Part shown: piece by piece, positions 54,371 through 63,214 of the stretch | How positions within the stretch are numbered: the stretch's first letter is position 1 | How the letters are laid out: every line of letters begins with the position of its first letter | Origin: Pseudonocardia sp. CNS-139 | Lineage (GTDB): Bacteria; Actinomycetota; Actinomycetes; Mycobacteriales; Pseudonocardiaceae | NCBI GenBank assembly: GCA_001942415.1 | Contig: MKJX01000239.1 | Span: forward strand, 51,611-115,610 | Length of the DNA: 64,000 nucleotides | Direction: 5' to 3' | Notes under the pieces: generated by a model | What the model was told of the DNA's origin: nothing | The model's input: only the letters and a program-made list of their open reading frames with translations | The model's database searches: none | Translations under genes and position numbers: made by a program

Positions 54371-56034
54371 CTATCCCTGGTAGCTCGCGTAGTCGAAGGT
54401 CGAGTACTTCTTCTCCCGGGTGGTGACGAACTCGACGAGCGCGGGCGTGCCGGCCTCCGTCGCCGCGATCGCCGCCCGCAGCGCGGGCCCGATGCCGGCC
54501 GGCTCGGTGACGCGTTCGGCGTGCAGCCCGAACGCGCGGGCCATGGCCGCGTAGTCGCCGGTGATGTCGGTGCTCCCGTAGCGCTCGCGGGAGGTGGCCA
54601 TGATCCGATCCTCCATGGCCATCGAGAAGTTGTTGAACAGCACCGACAGGATCGGGATGCCGGCCCGCGCGCACGTCTCCAGGTCCATGCCGGTCATGCC
54701 GATCGCGGCGTCGCCCCACACGTTGACGCAGAGCCGGTCCGGCCGCGCGAGCTTCGCGCCCATCGCCAGCCCGAGCCCGTAGCCGAGCTGCGTGGACTTG
54801 CCCCAGCGAGGTAGCTGTGCGGCGCGACCGGGCGCCAGAACGGGGAGAGCTCGTCGCGCGGGCTGCCCGCGTCGTGCGTGACGATCGTGCGCTCGACGTC
54901 CACGGTGTGCAGCAGGTCCCAGATCACCCGGTACGGCGAGAGCGGGGTGTTCTCGCTGGTCAGGTAGGGCATCCAGGAGTCGAGCCACGGCTTGTTCTGC
55001 TCCTGGATGCGCGCGGCGACGGCGTGCGCGCGCCCGCGCGGCGCGCCCCCGAGCCGGTCCCGCACCGCCTCGACCAGCAGGTCCAGCGCGAGCGCGGTGT
55101 CGCCCAGGAGGGCGTGCTCGGTCGGGACGTTCTTGTTGAGGTCGCCCGGGTCCAGGGTGTTGTGCACGAAGGTCTTGCCGGCCGTCGGGAAGCGGATCCC
55201 GAAGCCGGTGGCCGTGAAGCTCGCCCCGATCCCGAAGACGACGTCGGCGTCCCGGACGTGCTCGAACACCGCGCGCGGCATCGCGACGCCGCCGGAGCCG
55301 AGCGCGAGCGGGTGCGTCTCGGGGAACGCGCTCTTGCCCTCCAGGCTGGTCGTCACCGGCGCTTCGAGCAGCTCGGCGAGCGTGCGCAGCTGCGCCCACG
55401 CCTTCGCCCGGTGCACGCCCTGCCCGGCGTAGAGCAGCGGGCGATCGGCCGCGACGAGCGCCGCCGCGGCGGCGTCGACCGACTCGGCGTCCGGTGCCGA
55501 GCGCACCCGCCGCGACGGCACGTACGCGTCGAGGCCCGGCGCGGGCTCCGTCCACACGTCCGCCGGGATCTCCACGAGCACCGGCCCCGGCCGCCCGTTG
55601 CGGGCCTGGGTGAACGCCCGCCGCAGCGCGGGGACGAGCCCGGCACCGGTCGTGACCTGCTCGGTCGCCTTCGTGACCTCGCGGAAGTTGAGCGCGGCGT
55701 TGAACGCGGGCGGGACCCACGTCTGCGCGCGCGCCGACCCGCCCGGGATCACGACGAGCGGCACGCCCTCGGCGTAGGCCTGCGCCACCGCGCCGAAGGA
55801 GTTCTCGACGCCCGGACCGGCCTGCATGCAGAAGACGCCGACGGTGTCGCCGAGGCGGCTGATCGCGTCGGCCATGTGGATGCCGACCCGCTCCTGCCGG
55901 ACGATCACCGGCCGGATCCCGGCGGCGGCCGCGGACTCGATGAGCGGGTTCAGCGGGTAGGCGAGCAGGTGCTCGACGCCCTCGCGGCGGAGCACCTCCG
56001 CGGCGGCGGTGGCGACGTCCGGTGCGGCGCTCAC
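54371..56034 (-). CDS. Thiamine-diphosphate-dependent enzyme (acetolactate synthase/decarboxylase group)
   Basis: About 554 aa. N-terminal domain with the conserved Glu (VRQERVGIHMADAISRLG), QAGPGVENSFGAVAQAYAEGVP, a central FAD/CoA-like domain (RPLLYAGQGVHRAKAW), and a C-terminal TPP domain with GDAAIGMTGMDLETCARAGIPILSVLFNN. A frameshift near 54810 lies before RWGKSTQLGYGLGLAMG. GTG at 56034. Related enzymes make acetolactate or decarboxylate 2-keto acids. Its neighbour at 53360 could reduce or oxidise the product. Confidence 0.85.
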
Positions 56035-56145
56035 GGCTCCATCACGAGTTGCCCTCCTCGGCTCCGGTGCCCGGGCGCCCCCCACCGCGGCGCCCCCGAC
56101 AGCTTCTCCCCGGCGGCCCCGGATGTCAGGGTCCGGCGGGCCGGA

Positions 56146-57436
56146 TCAGGACACAAGTCCTGGACCCGCCCGGCGGATCGACTCGGGCCCGGCTCCTGCG
56201 TCCGTCAGACGTGCGAGGCGCCGGTTGAGGTAACGCTGCTCGGGGACGCTCGCCGTCAGCCGGGCGGCGCGCCGGTACTCCTCGGCGGCCGCGGCCGGGT
56301 CGCCGGCCAGCTCCAGCAGGTGCGCGCGCACGGCGTGGAGCCGGTGGTGGCGGCGCATCGCCGGGTCGTCCACCAGCGGATCCAGCATCGCCAGCCCGAC
56401 CGCCGGGCCGTGCGCCATGGCGACGGCGACGGCGTGGCCGAGCGTCACGGCCGGCCCCGGCGCCACCCGGCTCAGCATCGCGTACAGCACGCTGATCTGC
56501 AGCCAGTCGGTGTCGGCGTAGGCCGGCGCCTCGGCGTGCACGGCCGCGATCGCGGCCTGGAGCTGGTACCGGCCGACGTGGCCGCGCGGGAGCGTCGCCT
56601 CCAGCAGCGCGACACCCTCGGCGACGAGGCGCGCCGCCAGCGGGAGCGGTCCTGCTCGGCCAGCGGCACGAGGTCACCGCGGGCGTCGGTGCGGGCCGGC
56701 GACCGCGCGTGCGTCAGCAGCATGAGGCCAGCGCGCCGGCCACCTCGTCGTGGTCGGGCAGCGCCGCGTGCACCTGGCGGGTGAGGCGGATGGCCTCCTC
56801 GGCGAGCTCGACGTCGAGCAGGTCCGCGCCGGACGTGCGCGTGTAGCCCTCGGTGAACACCAGGTGGCAGACGTCGAGCACGGCCGCGACCCGGGCCGGC
56901 AGCTCCCCGTCCGAGGGCATCACGAACCGCGCGCCGGCCTGCCGCAGCTGCGCGCGGGCGCGGGTGAGCCGCTGGGTCATCGTGCGGGCGGGCACGAGGT
57001 AGGCGGCCGCGATCTGCTCGACGCCCAGCCCGGCGACGGCCCGCAGCGAGAGCGCCACCTGCGACGGCCGGCTCAGCGCGGGATGGCAGCAGAGGAACAG
57101 CAGCCGCAGCGTGTCGTCGGTGTCCGGGACGGGCGGCTCGTCCGCGGCCGGCGCCCGCCCGGCGGCGAGCATGGCGTGGTCGCGCTCCTCGCGGCGGCTG
57201 CGGGCCGTGTCGGAGCGGTACCGGTCGATCAGCCGCCGGGACGCGACCCGCACCAGCCACGCCTTCGGGTCGTCCGGCACCCCGTCGACGGGCCAGCGGG
57301 CGGCCGCCGCCTCCGCGGCGTCCTGCACCGCGTCCTCGCACTCGCCCAGGTCGCCGTAGCGGCGCAGGAGCGCGGCGAGGACGTGCGGTGCCTCCCGGCG
57401 CCACACGTCCCCGAGACGGTCGTCGGCCGTGCTCAG
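56146..57436 (-). CDS. ECF sigma factor, ECF42 type with C-terminal extension
   Basis: About 430 aa. Region 2: PHVLAALLRRYGDLGECEDAVQDAAEAAAARWP and KAWLVRVASRRLIDRYRSD. Region 4: LSLRAVAGLGVEQIAAAYLVPARTMTQRLTRARAQLRQ. The long helical extension follows (FTEGYTRTSGADLLDVELAEEAIRL, DTDWLQISVLYAMLSRVAPGPAVTLGHAVAVAM). Frameshifts near 56728 and 56650. ECF42 factors pair with DGPF/YciI proteins and need this extension. The start may be a CTG at 57436 overlapping the YciI stop, or GTG at 57406. Confidence 0.85.
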
Positions 57437-57825
57437 CTGTCGTCGCCGCCGAACACCATCACGGGCCGCAGCTCGACGGTCTCGGCCGGGCCGCTGAACC
57501 GGGCGACGATCTCCTCCGCCCGCTCCGGGCTCTCCACGTCGATGAGGAAGAACCCTGCCAGGTGCTCCTTGGTCTCGGAGTACGGGCCGTCGCCGGCCAG
57601 CGGCGCACCGTCGGCCCAGCGGTAGAGCCGGGACGCGGCGGGGTCGCCGAGCGCCTCGCCGTGCACCAGCTCGCCGTTGGCCCGCATCTCGGCCATGACC
57701 TGCTCGAACGCGCTGTCCAGGCGCTCGCGGACCTCCGTCGGGAGCGCCTGGTACTCGGGCAGGAAGTCGCCGGTCGGGTGGCCCCACGGCTGTGGGTTCG
57801 AGTGGATCAGGATCACGTACTTCAC
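57433..57825 (-). CDS. YciI/DGPF-domain protein, partner of the ECF42 sigma factor
   Basis: Intact 130-aa protein: VKYVILIHSNPQPW, LVHGEALGDPAASRLYRW, ETKEHLAGFFLIDVESPERAEEIVARF, VELRPVMVFG. GTG at 57825. These DGPF proteins are encoded beside ECF42 sigma factors and are usual targets of them. The sigma gene follows with an overlap or a very short gap. Confidence 0.88.
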   Translation of the reverse strand: MKYVILIHSNPQPWGHPTGDFLPEYQALPTEVRERLDSAFEQVMAEMRANGELVHGEALGDPAASRLYRWADGAPLAGDGPYSETKEHLAGFFLIDVESPERAEEIVARFSGPAETVELRPVMVFGGDDS

Positions 57826-57975
57826 GGGTTCACCTTCGTCTCTCGCGACGGCCGTTCCGTCGTCCGGCCGGGACGTCGGAGCCAGGGTCCCCGATGTCGA
57901 CATCCTCCACCGGGCCGCCCGCGGATTGTCCGAAACGGCCCCGCGGAGGTGGGTCCCCGTCGTACGGTCACGGCT

Positions 57976-58220
57976 GTGCAGGGATCGGGTGACGTCGCGG
58001 GCCTCACGGTCGGTGAGCTGGCCGTGGCGGCGGCCGCGCGCCGGGTGGCGCCGTCGGCCTGCTGGACGGGCCGGCGCAGGCCCGGGTCCGGGCCGACCTG
58101 GAGCTGGTGGCGCGGCTGCCCGGGCCGGCCGCCGCGCTCGCGGTCAGTCTCGCCCGGCTGGACCCGGCCACCGCGGCCGTCCTGGCCGGTGTGATCGAGC
58201 GCTACGCCGGGCGCGGGTAG
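57976..58220 (+). CDS. Small helical protein of unknown function
   Basis: About 81 aa, tentative. GTG at 57976, then GLTVGELAVAAAARR and, after a frameshift near 58040, LLDGPAQARVRADLELVARLPGPAAALAVSLARLDPATAAVLAGVIERYAGRG. Strong third-base GC bias supports coding. No family recognised. Confidence 0.4.
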
Positions 58221-58313
58221 CGGCGATGACCTGGTTCGCGGGGCTCGCGCACGCCCGTGCCATCCGCATCAGTGGACAGGACTGATCTTCACGTACTCCG
58301 GAGGGAGCGGGCA

Positions 58314-58910
58314 ATGGCTGCAGGGCGATACGTGGTGGCCGCGCTGGCCGTGGCGGGCGCCGCGGCGGGCGGGCTGGCCGCGTTCGGCACCGGGCCCGGG
58401 ATCGCGGTTGTCCCGGTGAACTCCGTGACGGACGTGCTGGACCGCGTCGAGCAGGACGACCTGCGTGCCCGGGGCGCCGAGGAGACCGTCGACGAGGACG
58501 ACGGCGAGCGCGGCCCGCTCTCGGCCCGCAACCGCACGGGAGCAGACGCGGCCGCCGCCGAGCCGGACCTGGAGGAGGCTGCCGCGCTGGCCCAGGAGCT
58601 GGCCGAGGCGCTCGCGGGCAGCTCCGACCCGGCCGCCCGCCGGATCGCGGACGCGCTGGCCGACGAGGGTTTCGTCCCGGCGGAGGAGGCGTCCGCCGAC
58701 GAGGAGCCGGCCGCCGCGCGGTCGGCGGCCCGCCGGACCGGCGCCGACGAGGACAGCGGCACCACTGAGGACAGCGGCGCCGACGAGGAGCCGGCGGGCC
58801 GCGCCGGAGCGGGCGTCCGCGGCGAGGAGGAACGCGGCGAGCCCGCCATCGAGAGCATCGCGTCGGTGCTGGAGCGCGCGGCCCCGGAGCGCGAGGGCGC
58901 GCAGGGATGA
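58314..58910 (+). CDS. Membrane-anchored acidic protein of unknown function
   Basis: Intact 198-aa protein. GGAGGGAG precedes the ATG. One N-terminal helix (YVVAALAVAGAAAGGLAAFG) anchors a very acidic, low-complexity domain with a helical part (EEAAALAQELAEALAGSSDPAARRIADALADEGFVPAEE). Its stop overlaps the next start (ATGA). It is the first gene of the envelope cluster that runs to the right edge. No family known. Confidence 0.65.
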   Translation: MAAGRYVVAALAVAGAAAGGLAAFGTGPGIAVVPVNSVTDVLDRVEQDDLRARGAEETVDEDDGERGPLSARNRTGADAAAAEPDLEEAAALAQELAEALAGSSDPAARRIADALADEGFVPAEEASADEEPAAARSAARRTGADEDSGTTEDSGADEEPAGRAGAGVRGEEERGEPAIESIASVLERAAPEREGAQG

Positions 58911-59464
58911 GCAGACGCGCTGGTCAGGCGGGTCCGTGGCGGTGGCCGCGGCACCGCCCGGCCCGGCCGCCGTTCCCGGTGCGGCCGGTGCCCGAGGATC
59001 CGGCCCGCCGCGACGCCGACGCCGGTGCGCTCGCGGCGGCGTTCGCGGCGGACTTCCTGTCGTGGGACGAGTCCGACCCCGCACGCCGCGCCCGCGCGCT
59101 CGCCACCTACGCCGCACCCGGCGGCGACCCGGCCACGGGCTGGTCGGGCCGCGGCCGGCAGCGCGCCGACCTGGCCCTGCCCGGCGCGGTGGTCCGGCTG
59201 GGCGCGGACCGGGTGCTGGTGCACGTCCGGGTGCGGGTCACGCCGTTCCGCCGGGTCGCCCCGTCGGGGCCGCGTCCGGTGCGGTTCGCGCTGGACGTGC
59301 TCCCGTTCCCGGCCAGTGCACCCGCCCCGGCGCACCCGATGTGGGAGGGCCTCGACTCGTACTGGTACGAGCTGCTGGTCCCGATGCGGGGGAGCGTGGA
59401 CCGCTGGCGCGTCGACGTCGGCGCGGTGATCGCCGTGCCGCCGCTGCCCGAGCGGGGCTCGTGA
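58907..59464 (+). CDS. Conjugal-transfer-protein-like (TcpC/NTF2-fold) protein
   Basis: Intact 185-aa protein. After a basic Pro-rich start come AAAFAADFLSWDESDPARRARALATYA and two barrel-like strands (LVHVRVRVTPF, YELLVPMRGSVDRWRVDVGAVIAV). The pattern resembles the periplasmic NTF2-like domain of TcpC/conjugative scaffold proteins. No clear membrane helix is seen. Coupled to its neighbours: ATGA at the start and a 1-nt overlap with the ATPase gene at the end. Confidence 0.55.
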   Translation: MSRRAGQAGPWRWPRHRPARPPFPVRPVPEDPARRDADAGALAAAFAADFLSWDESDPARRARALATYAAPGGDPATGWSGRGRQRADLALPGAVVRLGADRVLVHVRVRVTPFRRVAPSGPRPVRFALDVLPFPASAPAPAHPMWEGLDSYWYELLVPMRGSVDRWRVDVGAVIAVPPLPERGS

Positions 59465-60782
59465 TGGAGATCAAGCCGCCGCGCCGCTGCAGCACACCGA
59501 GCCCGGCCTGGAGGTCCCGGTCCTCCCGGCGCGGCCGAAGCGCCAGCCGGTGATGTCGCGCCCGTTCTGGTCGCACCACGAGCCGCGGAGCGAACCCGCG
59601 ACCGGGCAGCACGCGCCGCAGCCGACGCCCGAGGAACGGCGCCGGCCGCGCTACGAGGACCCCCCGACCGAGCCGCTGCCCGTCGTGCCGGCGGTGCCGC
59701 CGGCGTACCCGGCACCGGTGGCCCCGGACTGGAGCCGGCTCGCCCCGGCCGACCCGCCCTCCGGTGGGTTCCTCGCCGGTCCGTGGGCCGACACCGGGTA
59801 CGACGACCCCGCCCCGGCCGACCTCAACGACGACACGCTGATCCGCCGGGAGCGCCGGGCGCCGACCGACCCGGGGTGGCGCTCGGCGCTGTTCGCGCTG
59901 ACCGGCGGCCTGATCAACCCGGGGCAGAGCCCGCAGGAGGCGGCGCGGCTGGAGCTGATCCACCGCATCCGCCGCCCGCTGCCGGGCCCCCACCGGATCG
60001 CCGTGGTGTCGGTGAAGGGCGGCGTCGGCAAGACGACGGTCGCGGCCTGCCTGGGCCTGGGGTTCGCGGAGCTGCGCGGCGACCGGGTGATCGCGCTGGA
60101 CGCCAACCCCGACGCGGGCACGCTGTCCGAGCGGCTCACCGGGCCGGGCGGACCGACCGTCCGGGACCTGTACGAGGACCTGCCGCGGCTGGGCTCCGTC
60201 GGCGAGCTCACCCGCTACGTCCGGTCGGCGGGACGGCTGCACGTGCTGGGCAGCGAGCAGGAGCCGATGATGGGCGAGGCGTTCTCGGCGGAGGAGTACC
60301 TCGAGGTCACGGACCTGCTGGCGCGCTACTACTCGGTCATCATCACCGACTCGGGCACCGGGATGGTGCACTCGGCGATGGAGGCGACGCTCGCCACCGC
60401 GGACAGCCTGGTGATCGTCGGCTCGCCCACCGTGGACGGGGCCAACCGGGCCGGCCGCACGCTCGACTTCCTCGCCGACTCCGGCTACGGCACCGTCGCC
60501 GAGCAGGCCGTCGTCGTGCTGAGCGGGGACCGGACCAGCCCCGAGGTCGCGCACGACCGCATCCGGTCGCACTTCGCGGCGCGCTGCCGGGCGGTGATCG
60601 ACATCCCGCCCGACCCGCACCTGGCCACCGGCGGCCGGATCAACCCCGGGCTGTGGCGCCCGGCCACGCGCGACGCGTGGTGCCTGCTCGCGGCGCTGGT
60701 CGCGGACGGGTTCGGCGCGCCCCGCCCGCCGGGTCCGCCCGCGGTTTCTCCGCATTCGGGCCCGAACCACGGCCATCCTTGA
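59464..60782 (+). CDS. MinD/ParA-type ATPase
   Basis: About 440 aa. A frameshift near 59487 follows MEIKPPR. The first 160 residues are a Pro-rich linker. The ATPase domain starts with the deviant Walker A VVSVKGGVGKTTVAACLG, then RVIALDANPDAGTLSERL and YSVIITDSGTGMVHSAMEATL. Long Pro-rich MinD-like proteins of this type (EspI-like) accompany ESX or other envelope systems and act as regulators or positioning factors. The ATG overlaps the previous stop by one base. Confidence 0.82.
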
Positions 60783-60854
60783 TAGTGTATGGAAACGATC
60801 TTCACAGACTCCAATGCGGACACGACGGGTGTCCGGGGACGTGGGGCCGAGCCG

Positions 60855-61823
60855 ATGGATCCGAAGAAGAACCGGCGGTGGGTCATCGCCGGGCTGGCCG
60901 CCGCGGCCGGGGTGTTCCTCGTGATGGCCGGCGGCGAGGCGACGACGGGCACGCAGCGCACCGCGTCGAGCGAACAGGTGCTGACGGCCGACCCGGCGAC
61001 CACCGGGAGCGGTGGCTCCGCGGGCCGGGGCACGGGCACGGCGGGCGCCGACCCGACGGGCGGCGCAGCCGACGACGACGCCACCACGAGCGACGACACC
61101 GCCGCCGACGACACCGCCGACGACACCGCCGACGACACCGCCGACGAGACCGCCGACGGCGCCGTGGAGGGCGAGGAGCGCAACGCGCTCATCGAGTTCC
61201 TGCGCGAGCTTCTCGACGCGCTGGGGATCACGCCGGACGAGCTGGACGAGGGTGCGGCGGCCGCCGACCGGGGCGGCGTGGCCGGCGGTGCCGCGGAGCC
61301 GGCCGCCGCCGAGCCGGCCGAGTCGGCCGAGTCGGCCGAGTCGGCCGAGGCGACGATCACGATCGAGAACTTCGCGTTCGGACAGCCGGTCACGGCGGCC
61401 CCGGGCGCCACGGTCACGGTGGTCAACGAGGACACGGCGCCGCACAACGTCACCGCCGACGACAACAGCTTCGCCACCGAGAACATCGCGGCCGGCGGGA
61501 CGACCACCTTCACCGCGCCCACCCGGCCCGGCCGCTACGCGTTCAGCTGCACCATCCACCCCGAGATGACCGGCACGCTCGTCGTCGAGGAGCCGGCCGC
61601 CGCGCCCGGCCGCCGCACGGCGCCGACCCGCGAGGAGACCGACGGCGCCGCGCGCGAGGACCGCACCGGCGCGGCCGACGACGCCGAGGCGACCCCCGCC
61701 CCGCGCACGGCGGCCCCGCGCGGCCCGGTGTCGCGCTCGACCGAGCAGGACACCACGCAGGACACCACGCAGGACGGCACCGAGCCGGGGACCAGTGGCG
61801 GCTACGACACCGGGGGCTACTGA
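60855..61823 (+). CDS. Membrane-anchored cupredoxin (plastocyanin-like)
   Basis: Intact protein of about 322 aa. Anchor helix WVIAGLAAAAGVFLVMAGG, an acidic repeat-rich linker, then a cupredoxin domain (ATITIENFAFGQPVTAAPGATVTVVNEDTAPHNVT) with type 1 copper ligands: His in APHN and the Cys, His and Met in FSCTIHPEM. A Thr/Asp-rich tail ends it. ATG at 60855 is preferred for anchor position; ATG 60789 is possible. It probably carries electrons outside the membrane, perhaps with the reductase at 61842. Confidence 0.85.
   Translation: MDPKKNRRWVIAGLAAAAGVFLVMAGGEATTGTQRTASSEQVLTADPATTGSGGSAGRGTGTAGADPTGGAADDDATTSDDTAADDTADDTADDTADETADGAVEGEERNALIEFLRELLDALGITPDELDEGAAAADRGGVAGGAAEPAAAEPAESAESAESAEATITIENFAFGQPVTAAPGATVTVVNEDTAPHNVTADDNSFATENIAAGGTTTFTAPTRPGRYAFSCTIHPEMTGTLVVEEPAAAPGRRTAPTREETDGAAREDRTGAADDAEATPAPRTAAPRGPVSRSTEQDTTQDTTQDGTEPGTSGGYDTGGY
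61091..61159 (+). repeat. Short in-frame tandem repeats in the cupredoxin linker
   Basis: A 12-bp unit (GACGACACCGCC) is repeated about five times, encoding DDTA blocks. A 9-bp unit (GAGTCGGCC) follows at 61320-61346, encoding ESA blocks. Such tracts can vary in copy number. Confidence 0.7.
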
Positions 61824-61841
61824 GATGCGGGGTGACCTGCG

Positions 61842-63188
61842 GTGACGAGCCTGATGGGCGCCCGGCCGGGCAGGCCCGCCGCGCCCGGTTCGGTGGCGGC
61901 GGCCGCCGGCGCGGCGCGCACGCTGCGGCGCTGGCTGGCCGGGTTCGCGGCGCTGCTGCTGGCGCCGCTGCTGGTGCGCCTGGCCATCGGCGGCCCGGCG
62001 TGGGCCCAGCTGGTCGACCTGACGGGCCTGTTCGCGCTCTCCGCGCTCGTCGGCACGTTCGTGCTGGTCAGCCGCCTACGGATGCTGTCGCGGGCGGCCG
62101 GCATCACCACGCTGATCGGCGCCCACCGCGCGCTGGGCGTGTTCTCCGCGGCGAGCGTGCTGGCGCATGTCGCGGTGGTCGTCGCCGCCGACCGGCGCAA
62201 CCTCGTGCTGCTCGGCTGGGTGGACGCGCCGCCGCGGGCGCGGGCGGCCGTCGGCGCGACGCTCGCGCTGGCCGGGGTGGTCGCGCTCGGCGTGTACCGC
62301 AGCCGGCTGCGCGACTACGAGCTGTGGCGCTGGGCCCACGCGCTGCTGGCGGTCGCCGCCGTCGTGCTGTCCGCGCTGCACGTGTGGCTGATCGGCGGGC
62401 TCGTGCAGCACCCGGTGATGCGCTGGGTGCTCGCCGGGATGGCGGTGGCGCTCGTCGCGGCGCTGCTGAACCGCTGGTACGGCGCGGGCTCCCGGTCGAG
62501 CGAGCACGTCGTGCGGGAGGTGCGGCCGGAGTCCGACACGGTCTGCACGGTCGTGCTCGACCCGGTCGGGCGCCCGCTGCGGTTCGCGCCCGGCCAGTTC
62601 GCCTGGCTGCGCCTCGCGCGGCGCGGCGAGGAGCACCCGTTCACGATCGCGTCGTCGGCGGCCGGGCCCGGTGTCTCGTTCACCGTGCGCTCCACCGGCG
62701 ACTTCGGCACCGCGCTGCGCGGGCTCCCGCCGGGCGCGCCGGTCTGGATCGACGGCCCGTACGGCTCGTGCAGCGTCGACCTGCTCCCGCAGCCGGGCGC
62801 CGGGGCGGTGATGGTCGCCGCCGGGGTCGGGATCACACCGATGATGAGCATGCTGCGCACGCTCGCCGACCGCCGCGACCGCCGGCCGTTGCTGCTGGTC
62901 CGGGCCGCGGGCGAGCCGGGGGAGCTGTTCTTCCGCGCCGAGCTCGCGCAGCTGTCGGGCCGGCTCGACCTCACGGTGCTGGAGGTCGTCCGGCGGCCGC
63001 CGCCGGACTGGCCGGGCGCCGCGGGCAGCGTCGACGCGCCGCTGCTGGCCGCCGTGCTGCCGCCGCCCGCCCACCGGGCCGGCGTCGACTACTTCGTGTG
63101 CGGCTCGCCGGGCTTCGTCGACGGGGTGGTCGGGAGCCTCGCCGAGCTGGGCGTGCCCGAGCACAGAGTCCACACCGAGCAGTTCTAG
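61842..63188 (+). CDS. Membrane ferredoxin reductase-like flavoprotein
   Basis: Intact 448-aa protein. Six membrane helices resemble a ferric-reductase/YedZ-like domain with His residues for heme (IGAHRALGVFSAASVLAHV, WRWAHALLAVAAVVLSALHVWL). The C-terminal FAD/NAD domain has LRFAPGQFAWLRL, HPFTIASSA (RxxS-like region), AAGVGITPMMSMLR and YFVCGSPGFVDGVVGSL. It likely moves electrons across the membrane, possibly to the cupredoxin upstream. GTG at 61842. Confidence 0.85.
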   Translation: MTSLMGARPGRPAAPGSVAAAAGAARTLRRWLAGFAALLLAPLLVRLAIGGPAWAQLVDLTGLFALSALVGTFVLVSRLRMLSRAAGITTLIGAHRALGVFSAASVLAHVAVVVAADRRNLVLLGWVDAPPRARAAVGATLALAGVVALGVYRSRLRDYELWRWAHALLAVAAVVLSALHVWLIGGLVQHPVMRWVLAGMAVALVAALLNRWYGAGSRSSEHVVREVRPESDTVCTVVLDPVGRPLRFAPGQFAWLRLARRGEEHPFTIASSAAGPGVSFTVRSTGDFGTALRGLPPGAPVWIDGPYGSCSVDLLPQPGAGAVMVAAGVGITPMMSMLRTLADRRDRRPLLLVRAAGEPGELFFRAELAQLSGRLDLTVLEVVRRPPPDWPGAAGSVDAPLLAAVLPPPAHRAGVDYFVCGSPGFVDGVVGSLAELGVPEHRVHTEQF

Positions 63189-63214
63189 TTCCCGGGACGC
63201 AGAGGAGAGCGAAG

